Translations under genes and position numbers: made by a program
In this document: piece after piece, positions 1 through 9,300 of the stretch
Position numbering within the stretch: position 1 is the stretch's first letter
How the letters are laid out: each line of letters begins with the position of its first letter
Origin: Marivivens geojensis
GTDB taxonomy: Bacteria > Pseudomonadota > Alphaproteobacteria > Rhodobacterales > Rhodobacteraceae
Direction of reading: 5' to 3'
Assembly (NCBI RefSeq): GCF_023540835.1
Contig: NZ_JALKCU010000001.1
Span: forward strand, 1,240,001 to 1,304,000
DNA length: 64,000 bases
The notes under the pieces: model-generated
The model's input: only the letters and a program-made list of their open reading frames with translations
What the model was told of the DNA's origin: nothing
Databases searched by the model: none

Positions 1-765
1 AAGCTCGTCGCTGCCTATTCGATGTTTGCGAACGGTGGCGAACGGGTTGAGCCAACGCTCGTTGACCGTGTTCAGGACCGATTTGGTAACACCGTTTACC
101 GCCATGACGCCCGTACCTGCCTCGATTGTGATGAGGCGTCATTGCCGTCAGGGCAGGGGCCGACGATCTTATCGAACCGCGACCGTATCATGAACGCTGT
201 GACGGCGTATCAGCTGACTTCGATGATGGAAGGTGTGGTTAAACGCGGCACAGCGTCGAGCGTGATCAACCTGCCTGTGCCGATTGCTGGTAAGACTGGG
301 ACGACCAATGACGCCAAAGATGTTTGGTTCGTGGGGTTCTCGTCCAATATCGCGGCTGGTTGCTATATCGGTTACGATAGCCCGACACCGTTGGGCCGTG
401 GCGCTTATGGTGGTTCGATCTGTGGTCCTGTGTTCCAACGCTTTATGGAACAAGCGATCCAAGAGTTCGGTGGTGGCCGCTTTAAAGTGCCTGAGGACTG
501 TCAATTCATCAACATCGACCGCTTTACGGGCGCCCGTTTGCCCGAAGGTGCCGAAGGTCCGAACGTGATCGCAGAGTGTTTCCGCGTTGGCGAAGAGCCG
601 ATCTTTGGTGTGATGTTCGATGGTGGTTTTGCAATGTCGGCTGATCTTCCACTCTTTGAAGAGGTGCAGCAGCAGACCCGCAACGTGACAACTTCGGACG
701 GCAATACCGCGACCGTTGGCCCGAATGCGTCCTTTGGGACGTTGTCGTCGGGTGGACTTTACTGA
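1..765 (+). CDS. mrcA: Penicillin-binding protein 1A, C-terminal part (5' end outside window)
   Basis: C-terminal 254 residues of a class A (bifunctional) penicillin-binding protein, which polymerises and cross-links peptidoglycan at the periplasmic face of the inner membrane. The reading frame is open from base 1, so the gene starts outside the window. The KTG box of the transpeptidase is visible as GKTGTTND near base 290, followed by DVWFVGF and YIGYD, typical of PBP1A. The transglycosylase domain and the SxxK serine would lie upstream of the window. The protein ends in a Gly/Ser-rich tail. The gene is followed after 91 bases by prfB on the same strand. PBP1A rather than PBP1B/1C is inferred from the sequence around the KTG box. 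Confidence 0.9.
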   Translation, partial: KLVAAYSMFANGGERVEPTLVDRVQDRFGNTVYRHDARTCLDCDEASLPSGQGPTILSNRDRIMNAVTAYQLTSMMEGVVKRGTASSVINLPVPIAGKTGTTNDAKDVWFVGFSSNIAAGCYIGYDSPTPLGRGAYGGSICGPVFQRFMEQAIQEFGGGRFKVPEDCQFINIDRFTGARLPEGAEGPNVIAECFRVGEEPIFGVMFDGGFAMSADLPLFEEVQQQTRNVTTSDGNTATVGPNASFGTLSSGGLY

Positions 766-856
766 CACTGACTTGCCCGTGCCGCTGGCAAGGGCTATGA
801 CGCGACCTAATCCGTCGGGGCCTGTCGCCCTGACCCTAAGACAGACGAGTTGACCC

Positions 857-1984
857 ATGCGCGCCGAAACGCAGAACATTGTGAACGCCATCGAGAAATC
901 GATCGACCTTCTTGCTCAGCGGATGGACTGGGAAACTGCGGAATACCGTTTGGAAGAGTTCAATGCCCGCGTTGAGGACCCGACCCTTTGGGACGATCCA
1001 GAAGGTGCGCAAAAACTGATGCGTGAACGTCAGATGTTGGTGGATCAGATCGCTGGTCTGCGTGCGATCAAACAGGACCTGTCGGATAACCTCGAACTCA
1101 TCGAACTGGGCGAAATGGAAGATGACGCTGATGTCGTAAAAGAGGCCGAGGACGCGTTGAAGGACCTGAAAGTGCGCGCCGCTGAAAAAGAGCTCGAGGC
1201 GCTCTTGGACGGTGAGGCGGACGGTAACGATACTTTCCTTGAAATCAACTCTGGCGCAGGCGGTACGGAATCCTGTGACTGGGCATCAATCCTTGCACGC
1301 ATGTATGTGCGTTGGGCGGAAAAGAAGGGCTACAAGGTCGAACTTCAATCCGAAAGCCCGGGCGAAGAAGCTGGCATTAAATCGGCTGCCTACAAGATCA
1401 GCGGCCCCAATGCTTATGGCTGGCTGAAGTCAGAATCGGGCGTGCACCGTCTGGTTCGCATTTCGCCCTATGATTCCGCTGCGCGTCGTCACACCTCGTT
1501 CTCATCCGTTTGGGTTTACCCTGTTGTGGACGACAATATCGAAATCGACGTCAAACCGAACGACATCCGCATCGACACCTACCGTTCGTCTGGTGCGGGC
1601 GGTCAGCACGTGAACACCACGGACTCTGCGGTGCGTATCACCCACTTGCCTACGGGCATCGTGACGACCTCGTCGGAAAAGTCGCAGCACCAGAACCGTG
1701 ATATCGCCATGAAAGCGCTGAAATCCCGTCTGTATCAGATGGAGTTGGATCGCCGTAACGCCGACATCAACGCCGCCCATGAAGCCAAAGGTGACGCTGG
1801 TTGGGGCAACCAAATTCGGTCGTACGTCCTGCAGCCCTATCAGATGGTCAAAGACCTTCGCACTGGATACGAGACCTCGGATACCCAAGGTGTGCTCGAT
1901 GGTGCGCTGGATGGTCTGATGGCGGCAACGCTTGCGCATGGTGCATCTGGCAAATCCCGCGCAGAGGCCAATGCCGACGACTAA
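857..1984 (+). CDS. prfB: Peptide chain release factor 2
   Basis: Class I release factor that reads UGA and UAA and triggers peptidyl-tRNA hydrolysis in the ribosome. It has 375 residues, the usual length. The catalytic GGQ motif is seen in [14 protein letters not shown]. The stop-codon recognition tripeptide, SPF in E. coli, reads SPY here ([15 protein letters not shown]). The gene is one continuous frame from its ATG, so it lacks the autoregulatory +1 programmed frameshift of E. coli prfB. The partner prfA and the methylase prmC, which modifies the GGQ glutamine, lie at 32-34 kb. Confidence 0.97.
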   Translation: MRAETQNIVNAIEKSIDLLAQRMDWETAEYRLEEFNARVEDPTLWDDPEGAQKLMRERQMLVDQIAGLRAIKQDLSDNLELIELGEMEDDADVVKEAEDALKDLKVRAAEKELEALLDGEADGNDTFLEINSGAGGTESCDWASILARMYVRWAEKKGYKVELQSESPGEEAGIKSAAYKISGPNAYGWLKSESGVHRLVRISPYDSAARRHTSFSSVWVYPVVDDNIEIDVKPNDIRIDTYRSSGAGGQHVNTTDSAVRITHLPTGIVTTSSEKSQHQNRDIAMKALKSRLYQMELDRRNADINAAHEAKGDAGWGNQIRSYVLQPYQMVKDLRTGYETSDTQGVLDGALDGLMAATLAHGASGKSRAEANADD

Positions 1985-2037
1985 GGGTCATCCCCTTAAT
2001 TCCATATCATAAATACTACTTTGCGACTTGCGTCTCA

Positions 2038-2067
2038 CCCCTTAGCCTTTGACATAAGGTCAAGGGG
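2038..2067 (+). other. Hairpin just upstream of the DUF2189 gene
   Basis: CCCCTT (2038-2043) pairs with AAGGGG (2062-2067) and an inner CCTT (2046-2049) pairs with AAGG (2056-2059), with one mismatch and one G-T pair between. The 3' arm runs into the purine-rich ribosome-binding region of the DUF2189 gene (start 2080). There is no T-run after it, so it is not a clear terminator; it could influence translation of the downstream gene. Confidence 0.4.
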
Positions 2068-2079
2068 AGAGGACCATTA

Positions 2080-2862
2080 ATGACGCAAACTGTAGACACA
2101 CCGCCTCCATCACAGATCCCGTTGATCGGGACCCTAGGCATGGCTGATATTTTCGCGGCGCTCAAAGCGGGGATCTACGATTTTCGCCGCGCACCGCAGT
2201 TCGGCCTGTTCTTTTCGGCGGTCTATGTAGTGATCGGTTTTGGCCTCATCACTCTTGGGGCAGGGCACGTGAGTTGGGTTCTTGCCACCTCGCTTGGCTT
2301 TCCGCTGGCAGCACCTTTTGCGGCGGTCGGCCTCTATGAAGTGTCTCGGCGTTTGGAAAACGGACAGCCCTTGATTTGGAGAGACGTCCTTGGCGTGGTC
2401 TGGCAGGAACGCACCCGCCAAATCCCGTGGATGGGCGCGATCATTGTGATCTACTTTCTGTTCTGGACTTTCCTCGCACATATGCTCTTTGCGCTGACGA
2501 TGGGGCTGTCGGCGATGCGCAACGTGATGACGAGCTTTGATGTGTTTTTGACCGCAGAGGGCTTGCGGATGATCGGGCTCGAACTGATTGTCGGCGCGGT
2601 TCTCGCGTTCCTGCTGTTTGCGATGACCGTCGTCAGCCTGCCGCTCCTTCTCGAAAAAGAGATCGATTTCATCACGGCCATGCTGTTGTCGATTCGGACT
2701 GTTGCTTCGAACCTCATCGTCATGCTGATTTGGGCTGCGATGATCGCGATCCTTAGTTTGATCGCGCTCGCCCCCGCGTTTTTGGGGCTGATGGTGGTTC
2801 TGCCTGTGTTGGGGCACGCCACATGGCATCTCTATCGGCGGGTCCTCTACGATCCCGTATAA
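2080..2862 (+). CDS. DUF2189 domain-containing integral membrane protein
   Basis: 260-residue protein with about six hydrophobic segments (around residues 45-65, 66-85, 115-140, 165-190, 205-230 and 230-250). The N-terminal region with IFAALKAGIYDFRRAPQFGLFFSAVY and the later EVSRRLENGQP stretch resemble the DUF2189 family of alphaproteobacterial inner-membrane proteins. Function is unknown. The start is an ATG preceded by GGGGAGAGGA. The gene stands alone between prfB and a convergent bactofilin gene, and ends at a strong bidirectional terminator. Confidence 0.85.
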   Translation: MTQTVDTPPPSQIPLIGTLGMADIFAALKAGIYDFRRAPQFGLFFSAVYVVIGFGLITLGAGHVSWVLATSLGFPLAAPFAAVGLYEVSRRLENGQPLIWRDVLGVVWQERTRQIPWMGAIIVIYFLFWTFLAHMLFALTMGLSAMRNVMTSFDVFLTAEGLRMIGLELIVGAVLAFLLFAMTVVSLPLLLEKEIDFITAMLLSIRTVASNLIVMLIWAAMIAILSLIALAPAFLGLMVVLPVLGHATWHLYRRVLYDPV

Positions 2863-2866
2863 CGCA

Positions 2867-2890
2867 AAAGGGCGCCCGAGGGCGCCCTTT
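2867..2890. terminator. Bidirectional intrinsic terminator
   Basis: Perfect 10-bp stem AAAGGGCGCC / GGCGCCCTTT with a CGAG tetraloop, flanked by A- and T-rich ends. It lies between the convergent DUF2189 gene (ends 2862) and the bactofilin gene (ends 2912) and can serve both. Confidence 0.85.
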
Positions 2891-2911
2891 GTCATTCCAT
2901 GAAACAGCTGA

Positions 2912-3409
2912 TCACTCAGCGTCTTTGGCGGCCGGAGCAGCTGGCATTTTCGGCTTTGCAGCACCAGTGGTCGACAGTGGGTCGTCCTGACGCTGAACCG
3001 AACCTTCAAAGTGCGCGCCAGATTCGATTGCGATGGTTTTGTGGATGATGTCGCCTTCGACGCGTGCCGACGAAGTCAGGCGCACTTTTAGGCCACGGAC
3101 ACGACCGATGACGCGGCCATTGATGACAACGTCGTCAGCAACCACTTCACCACGAATAGTTGCGGTTTCACCAACGGTCAGAAGGTGCGCGCGAATATCG
3201 CCGTCAACCTGACCTTCGACTTGAATGTCGCCAGTGGTTTTCAGGTTGCCCTTAACATGCAGGTCAGACGACAGAATCGAAGCCGGTGCTTTGGGCTTGG
3301 AAACAGGCATGTCCATCTTTGGCGCAGAAGCCGGCGCAGGCACCGAAGTTTGTGCTGCGGTTTCGGTCGCTTTCGGACCCGGTTCGTTGATTTTGCTCTT
3401 AGAAAACAT
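2912..3409 (-). CDS. Bactofilin (polymer-forming cytoskeletal protein)
   Basis: 165-residue bactofilin. A Pro/Ala-rich N-terminal tail (about residues 10-45) precedes a beta-helical core of repeated short strands (for example LHVKGNLKTTGDIQVEGQVDGDI and VVADDVVINGRVIGRVRG), followed by a disordered Ala/Pro tail. Bactofilins polymerise without nucleotide into filaments on the inner face of the membrane and localise cell-wall enzymes. The start codon lies inside the last codons of the upstream M23 peptidase gene (11-base overlap), so the two are almost certainly co-translated; this pairing is well known for bactofilins that direct a peptidoglycan hydrolase to shape the cell. Confidence 0.93.
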   Translation of the reverse strand: MFSKSKINEPGPKATETAAQTSVPAPASAPKMDMPVSKPKAPASILSSDLHVKGNLKTTGDIQVEGQVDGDIRAHLLTVGETATIRGEVVADDVVINGRVIGRVRGLKVRLTSSARVEGDIIHKTIAIESGAHFEGSVQRQDDPLSTTGAAKPKMPAAPAAKDAE

Positions 3410-4700
3410 CTTGTCCAGCTCTTATGTAGATCATCGGATTGATTGCTTCGCCGCCGACGCGAACCTCGTAGTGAAGGTGAGGTCCGGTTGAACGTCCGGA
3501 GTTCCCCATATCACCAATACGGTCCCCGCGCGAGACTCTTTGACCTTCTTGGACGCGGATCGCGTTCAAGTGACCGTAACGTGTTTCGATTCCGAACTCG
3601 TGTTGGATTTTAACAAGGCGCCCGTAACCCGACGACCATCCCGCGTGAGTGATTACACCGTCAGCGGTTGCGTAGATCGGAGTGCCGACGGGACCAGCAA
3701 AGTCGGTGCCATAGTGCATACGACCCCAGCGCATCCCGTAGCCCGACGTAAAGCGGAAGTTATCCCGCACAGGCATAGAGAACGGCGCGCGCTCTGCGGC
3801 GATACGGTAGAGGTTGATGCGGTCCATCGACGACAGCAGTTCATTTGCCCGCGCCGTGTCAGGGTCAGCTTCGCCGCCATTGGTCGAGAACTGCAGCGGG
3901 GTGAGCGGGCCACCGGTGCCCGAATACCCGCGACGCACTTGATCCAATAGTGTGTCGGTGTTCAGGCCGGCCGCACGGAACATATTGTCGAGCGGCTCAA
4001 CAGACACCATCATAGCTTCTTCGAGTTGGCGGAAAATCTCGTCGTTGCGCTCTTCCATGAGGCGCAGGTCCAGCTCCAACTCTGCCGCGCGATCGATAGC
4101 GCTCTGTGCGTCCGCCTCAATCTGGTCACGCTCTGCTGCGGTGTCAGCCAATGCCGATGCCAGAAGGTCGAGCGCTTCGTTCGAGACGCTGCCTGTTGCG
4201 CCAGCTAGCGACGTGCCATTCTGAACAGCCGCTTCAAGCGCGGTGATGCGCTGCGATAGATCCTGACGCTGGTTCATAGTGCGGCGAAGGGTGGACTGAA
4301 TCACCTCAATGCCTGTTTCCAATTCGCGACGACGGTCCTCAGAATTTAGCAATTCTGTCTGCATCACCGAAATTTGCGCGAGGGCAGAGCTAAACCGTGC
4401 TTGCGCTGCTGCGGCCTCTTCGGCGCGGCGGTCACGCTCGGTCACAAGAGCCTGAAGGCGGGTTTCGTATTCGATCTGATCGCGACGGGCCTGATCGCGG
4501 AAGTTCCCCGCGCCAATGCTGTCCATCATTACGATTGCAGTAGCGATAATCGTCCAAGCAAGCACCATTGCGCCAGCGGTCCAAACGAAAAGCTGCATCT
4601 CTGACCGAAGGCGGATGAACCGCGTTTCGGTGTCAGAGCGTAAAAACAGCCGCCGTTCTGGAAAACGCTTTTCAAGCGCTGCGTGCAATCTGGCCATCAT
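3399..4700 (-). CDS. M23 family metallopeptidase with coiled coil (peptidoglycan endopeptidase)
   Basis: About 433 residues. One transmembrane helix near the N-terminus (MQLFVWTAGAMVLAWTIIATAIVMM), then a long coiled-coil region rich in Glu, Arg and Gln, then a C-terminal LytM/M23 domain. The zinc ligands are visible: HYGTDFAGP (His and Asp) and GPHLHYEVRV (HxH), so it looks active. It should cleave peptide cross-links in the periplasm and partner with the overlapping bactofilin. Start choice is uncertain: the ATG at 4700 has no good ribosome-binding site, while an in-frame TTG at 4712 has AAGGA about eight bases upstream; a longer in-frame ATG at 4826 gives an unlikely Cys/Trp-rich N-terminus. 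Confidence 0.9.
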   Translation of the reverse strand: MMARLHAALEKRFPERRLFLRSDTETRFIRLRSEMQLFVWTAGAMVLAWTIIATAIVMMDSIGAGNFRDQARRDQIEYETRLQALVTERDRRAEEAAAAQARFSSALAQISVMQTELLNSEDRRRELETGIEVIQSTLRRTMNQRQDLSQRITALEAAVQNGTSLAGATGSVSNEALDLLASALADTAAERDQIEADAQSAIDRAAELELDLRLMEERNDEIFRQLEEAMMVSVEPLDNMFRAAGLNTDTLLDQVRRGYSGTGGPLTPLQFSTNGGEADPDTARANELLSSMDRINLYRIAAERAPFSMPVRDNFRFTSGYGMRWGRMHYGTDFAGPVGTPIYATADGVITHAGWSSGYGRLVKIQHEFGIETRYGHLNAIRVQEGQRVSRGDRIGDMGNSGRSTGPHLHYEVRVGGEAINPMIYIRAGQDVF

Positions 4701-4864
4701 TCGAGAGCGCAAGATCGTCGTCCTTGTTCTGTCCCAACCCATACAGACAGGGTCCCAACCTATCCATGCGGACGGTGTTAGCGGGCAGGGAGTCGTGGTG
4801 CAACGCTTTTGCGCAATTTTGCACAAATTGACGCGCTTTCATGGGGTTGTGCGCGGTTTTTTGC

Positions 4865-5704
4865 CTAAATTCCCGATGCGCGAGCGGTGCGATCGGGCGT
4901 TTCTTCTGCAAGGGGCCAATAAAAATCTGGCGGCAATCCAGCCTCGGCCCGTTTTTCTTCGTTGAAAGGGGGCTTGAGGGCACCGTGAAAATATCGCTGA
5001 ACCAAAGTGTGGAACGCAACCTTAGGGTCGAGGTCGTGACGACCACAAAGGAAGTGAAACCACTTTGATCCATAGGCCACGTGATGGACTTCTTCGGCGT
5101 AGATAACGTTCAACGCCTCAACAGTTGCGTGATCTTTGGCCTGTTTGAACAGTCCGATCATGCCAGGGGTCACATCCAGCCCACGCGCCTCGAGCACCAT
5201 TGGAACGACCGCCAACCGCCCCATCAGGTCGTCTGCGGTTTCTTCGGCGGATTGCCACATACCAGCGTGTGCAGGACAGTCACCATAATGGCTACCTTCT
5301 GCATGAAGTCGGTCGCAGATCAGGTTGAAATGTTTGGATTCTTCGTCTGCGGACTTTACCCAGTCGTCATAGAAACCAATCGGCATTTTGGTATCGGTGA
5401 ACCGCGCGATGATGTCCCAATGCAAGTCAACTGCGTTCAGTTCGATATGGGCCACCGCATGAAGCATCGCGATGCGACCTTCTGGCGAACCGGGCTTGCG
5501 ACGCGGCACATCTCGTGGGTCCAGCAGGTCAGGCTTTTCGGGGCGAGCAGGCCGTATGGGCGGGGAGGCCGTGCCAATCTCGGGCGCGAGACCTTGGGCG
5601 CGGGCCTCAAACCACTCCGCAGCATATCGGCGCGAGAGCGCGGTCTTTTCATGGCCATCTGCCGTGGTCAGCACGTCGCAAGCCATCTGCGCAAGTGGTT
5701 TCAT
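4865..5704 (-). CDS. Ferritin-like domain protein, DUF455 family
   Basis: 279 residues. Helical segments carry Glu and His residues in ferritin-like spacing: HAVAHIELNAVDLHWD, DEESKHFNLICDRL, PMVLEARGLDVTPGM and YAEEVHHVAYGSKWF, which fits the DUF455 four-helix bundle with a di-metal centre. The biochemical role is unknown; members are sometimes listed as rRNA/tRNA-hydroxylase-like proteins, but nothing here decides it. It lies 75 bases downstream of bcp on the same strand, so the two may be co-transcribed. Family assignment is firm, function is not. Confidence 0.88.
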   Translation of the reverse strand: MKPLAQMACDVLTTADGHEKTALSRRYAAEWFEARAQGLAPEIGTASPPIRPARPEKPDLLDPRDVPRRKPGSPEGRIAMLHAVAHIELNAVDLHWDIIARFTDTKMPIGFYDDWVKSADEESKHFNLICDRLHAEGSHYGDCPAHAGMWQSAEETADDLMGRLAVVPMVLEARGLDVTPGMIGLFKQAKDHATVEALNVIYAEEVHHVAYGSKWFHFLCGRHDLDPKVAFHTLVQRYFHGALKPPFNEEKRAEAGLPPDFYWPLAEETPDRTARASGI

Positions 5705-5779
5705 TGGTCACCCTGTCGATCGATCATGGTGCAGAGGTGCCTTCCTCGGCCCAAGAGGTCAAGGGAAGAGGTTGCTCTG

Positions 5780-6253
5780 TCAAAGCGCCTTAACAGCCTC
5801 GAGAACTTCCTCGACATGACCCGCAACTTTGACCTTGTTCCAAACGCGCGCAATTTTGCCATCCGCGCCGATCAGGAACGTTGCGCGTTCGATGCCCATG
5901 TAAGTCTTGCCATACATGTTCTTTTCAACCCACACGCCATAGCGTTCGCACACATCGCCTTCTGCATCGGACAGGAGCGCGATTTTCAGCCCATGTTTGG
6001 CGCTGAACTTTTCATGTTTTGCGACAGTGTCTTTGGAGACGCCCAGAATGACGGCGCCAGCAGCGTCAAAGGCATCAACCATCTCGGTAAAGCCGATGGC
6101 TTCTTTTGTGCAGCCGGGCGTGTCATCCTTGGGGTAGAAATAGAGGACGACAGGTTTTCCGCGAAAGTCTGACAAGCTGACGCTATTGCCGCCATCGCGG
6201 GGCAAGGTTACGTCAGGGGCAATATCACCGATGTCGGGGCGCGATTGGCTCAT
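5780..6253 (-). CDS. bcp: Thiol peroxidase, peroxiredoxin Bcp/PrxQ type
   Basis: 157-residue thioredoxin-fold peroxiredoxin that reduces hydrogen and organic peroxides in the cytoplasm. The peroxidatic cysteine lies in YFYPKDDTPGCTKEAIGF. The usual resolving cysteine five residues further on is absent (CTKEAIG rather than CTxExCx), so a different resolving thiol must be used. The start at 6253 is supported by GGAGGA just upstream; a longer in-frame extension has no family counterpart. Its 5' end faces the divergent AsmA-like gene. Confidence 0.93.
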   Translation of the reverse strand: MSQSRPDIGDIAPDVTLPRDGGNSVSLSDFRGKPVVLYFYPKDDTPGCTKEAIGFTEMVDAFDAAGAVILGVSKDTVAKHEKFSAKHGLKIALLSDAEGDVCERYGVWVEKNMYGKTYMGIERATFLIGADGKIARVWNKVKVAGHVEEVLEAVKAL

Positions 6254-6347
6254 TTTATCCTCCGATTGGTTTTGAAATGCGCAGCAGCGCGTGGCAATCT
6301 GTGTTCTAGAGCAGAACACCACAAATAAAAGGGGCCATCGGCCAAGG

Positions 6348-9300
6348 ATGTCTGAGGCAGAGGAAAACACGTCTACCAAACCAAAGGTGAAGCCGGTTTG
6401 GCGCTCTGTCGTGCGCGGGCTTGCAATATTGTTGGCGGTGCCTGTGGTCTTTGCCATTGTGGTCGGCGTTCTTCTTATCGACCGAGATGTCCGCGCGCCC
6501 CAGTGGTTACAGACCCGGCTAGAGTCCAGTGCGACGCAGATGCTCAACGGTGGGTCGTTGGAGTTCGGCGAAATTCGTTTGAACGTTGGGCGCGACCTGC
6601 ACCTGCGTGCGCGACTGTCCAATGCGGTATTGCGGGATGCGGATGATGTGACGCTCGCACGTTTGCCCTCCGTTGACGCGCTGATTTCCCCGCGTGGATT
6701 GCTTTTCAGGCGTGAAGTCCTCGTCCAAGAGGTGATTGTTTCTGGGGCTCAGGTTGGGTTCTTGCGGGCAGCTGATGGTTCCGTCGCCCTGTCGTTCGAG
6801 ACGAATGGCGCTGCCGTCGGACAGGCTGATAACTTTGTTGAATTGCTCGATGACATTGACGCTGTTCTTGCTGGGCCTGCTCTAGAAGCGCTGGAACTGG
6901 TGCGGGCAGAGGGGCTGATTGTCAACTATTCTGATGCCCGCGCAAACCAAAGTTGGACGGTCGACGGTGGCGTTGTGACCTTGGACTTATCGAGCGGCGT
7001 GACCTCATTGCGCGGGGCGTTCTCGCTTTTGTCGGGGCGTCCTTTTGTGACGGATGTTTCGCTGTTCTTTGACAGCCCTGACAATCGCCGCGCGGCCAGT
7101 ATGGGGTTTACGGTCCGAAATGGCATCGCCCGCGACCTCGCCGTTCAGACGCCAGCTTTGGGGTGGTTGTCGGTGCTTGATGCGCCTGTGAACGCGTCAC
7201 TTCGGGCCAGCATTGATGATGAGGGTGGGTTAGGTCCTGTCTATGCGTCGCTCGAACTCACTGACGGTTTGATCCAGCCAACACCCGAAGCCCGTCCGAT
7301 CCCGTTGCGCTATGCGCGGGCATATCTGTCGTATTTGCCGTTACAGGGCAGAGTGTCGTTTGATCGTACGGAACTGGATACAGATTGGGGCACCATGTCC
7401 GCTTCTGGCCAAGCGTTTTTGCGCAATTGGAACGACGGCGGATGGCCAGAGTCGTTCGAAGGCCAATTCAGTCTGCGCGATATAGCCTTGAACCCAGATG
7501 GTATGTTTGATGAGCCGCGAAAGATTGACGCGGCCTCTGCGGTGATGCGGATGACACTATCGCCATTTGCCATCGATATCGGATCGGTCGACCTACGACT
7601 GTCTGATCAAGATATCCATGCCAGCGGCCGGATCACGGCGGACTCCAAAGGTTGGGGCGTGGCGGTTGATGCTTCTGCGGCGGCACTCCATATCCCTGAT
7701 TTCATGCCGCTTTGGCCTGAGGAAGTGAAACCAGAAACCCGCCGTTGGTTTGCGGAGAACCTCACGGATGGTTGGATTCGTGATGCGACTGTCGGCTTAC
7801 GGATTGAGGCCAACCATCCGCCTGTCATTGCAACGACGGCGAGCTTTGACGGGGCCCGTTTCAGACCGACACCGAAACTCCCGTATATTGACGATGCTGC
7901 GGGTTTTGTTTCGATCGCGGATAATCGTTTGGCGATCATGCTCGATCAAGGGACGACCACACCGCCACAAGGGGGATCGATTGACCTGTCAGGCACTGTC
8001 ATGCAAATCGATGACGTGCGGATCAAAGGAAACGACGGACATTTCACGATCCGCACCGATAGCACGCTGACGGCAGCGCTGTCGTTTTTGGACCAGCCGC
8101 CGTTCGAGTTTCTGACCAAAGCAGGCCAACCCGTGACCTTGGCCGACGCGCGCGCGTTTGGCGTGACAGAGCTTGTGGTGCCGCTGATCAATCCGATGCC
8201 ACCGAACAGCCTGCAGTTTCAGTCAGACTACACATTGCGGAACCTTCGGTCAGATACGTTGGTCCCGGGGCAGCGGCTCACGGCGGCTCAGGCCAGTGTT
8301 GATGTGAACAACTCGGGCATCACGGTGTCGGGTAATGCGCAGGTCGGACAGGTGCCTCTAACCGTGGAGTGGAGCCAAGCGTTGGGTCGTGACGCGCCAA
8401 AGGTCAGCACGGTGGTCGGGCAGGTCGAAGTTTCGCCGACCTTCTTGTCTCAGTTCAACATCAATCTCCCCGCAAATACGGTGCGCGGCTCCACAATGGC
8501 CGATCTACGGATCGACTTGGAACGGGATACGCCGCCTGCGTTTTCGCTGTCCTCGGATATGATCGGGGCGGAGGTGTCGTTGCCCTCTGTCGGTTGGGTG
8601 AAACCTGCGGGTCAATCGGGCGAGTTTTTAATTTCGGGCCGACTGTCCAATCCGCCGCAGATCGACGCGCTGCGTATTCGTGGGGCTGGGTTTAGTGCAG
8701 ACGGTGCGATGACGCTGAATGCAGATGGCACAATGGAGCGAGCCGATTTCGGCGAGGTCACAATCGGGACTTGGTTCGAAGGTGCGGTTGAGCTTATCGG
8801 ACGCGGCGAGGGTCGTGCCCCTGATACCCAAGTCACAAATGGTCGTTTTGATTTGCGGGGCGCTAAAACCGCTGGCGGGGCGAATGCGGGTGCGCTCATG
8901 GCTCAACTGGACCGCCTGACGATCAGCGATGGTATTTACCTGAGCAGCTTCCGAGGTGAATTCTCGGACGAGGGTGGTTTCCATGGAAGCTTTACAGGCG
9001 TCTTGAATGACATTGCGCCCGTGCGGGGGCGGTTGGAAACGACCGCGAATGGCCCTGCGGTGCGGATTTTGTCCGACAATGGTGGCGTTGTTGCTCAAGC
9101 CATGGGGCTGCTCGACAACGCCAATGGTGACGCGCTCGAGATGATCCTGACCCCAACGGGCGCAGAGGGCACTTATGACGGTGTTCTAACGATCAAGAAC
9201 CTTCAGGTGCGTCAGGCGCCGACACTTGCAGCCTTGCTGGATGCGATCAGTGTTGTTGGCTTGTTGCAGCAGATGAACGGGCAGGGGCTGACCTTTGCGG

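Noticed and set aside
766-856. CTTGCC / GGCAAG hairpin after the penicillin-binding protein gene
   Set aside because: Only six pairs with a 9-base loop and no T-run; too weak to call a terminator.
5081-6172. 363-codon frame on the plus strand across DUF455 and bcp
   Set aside because: It is antisense to two genes with clear families and spans the space between them.
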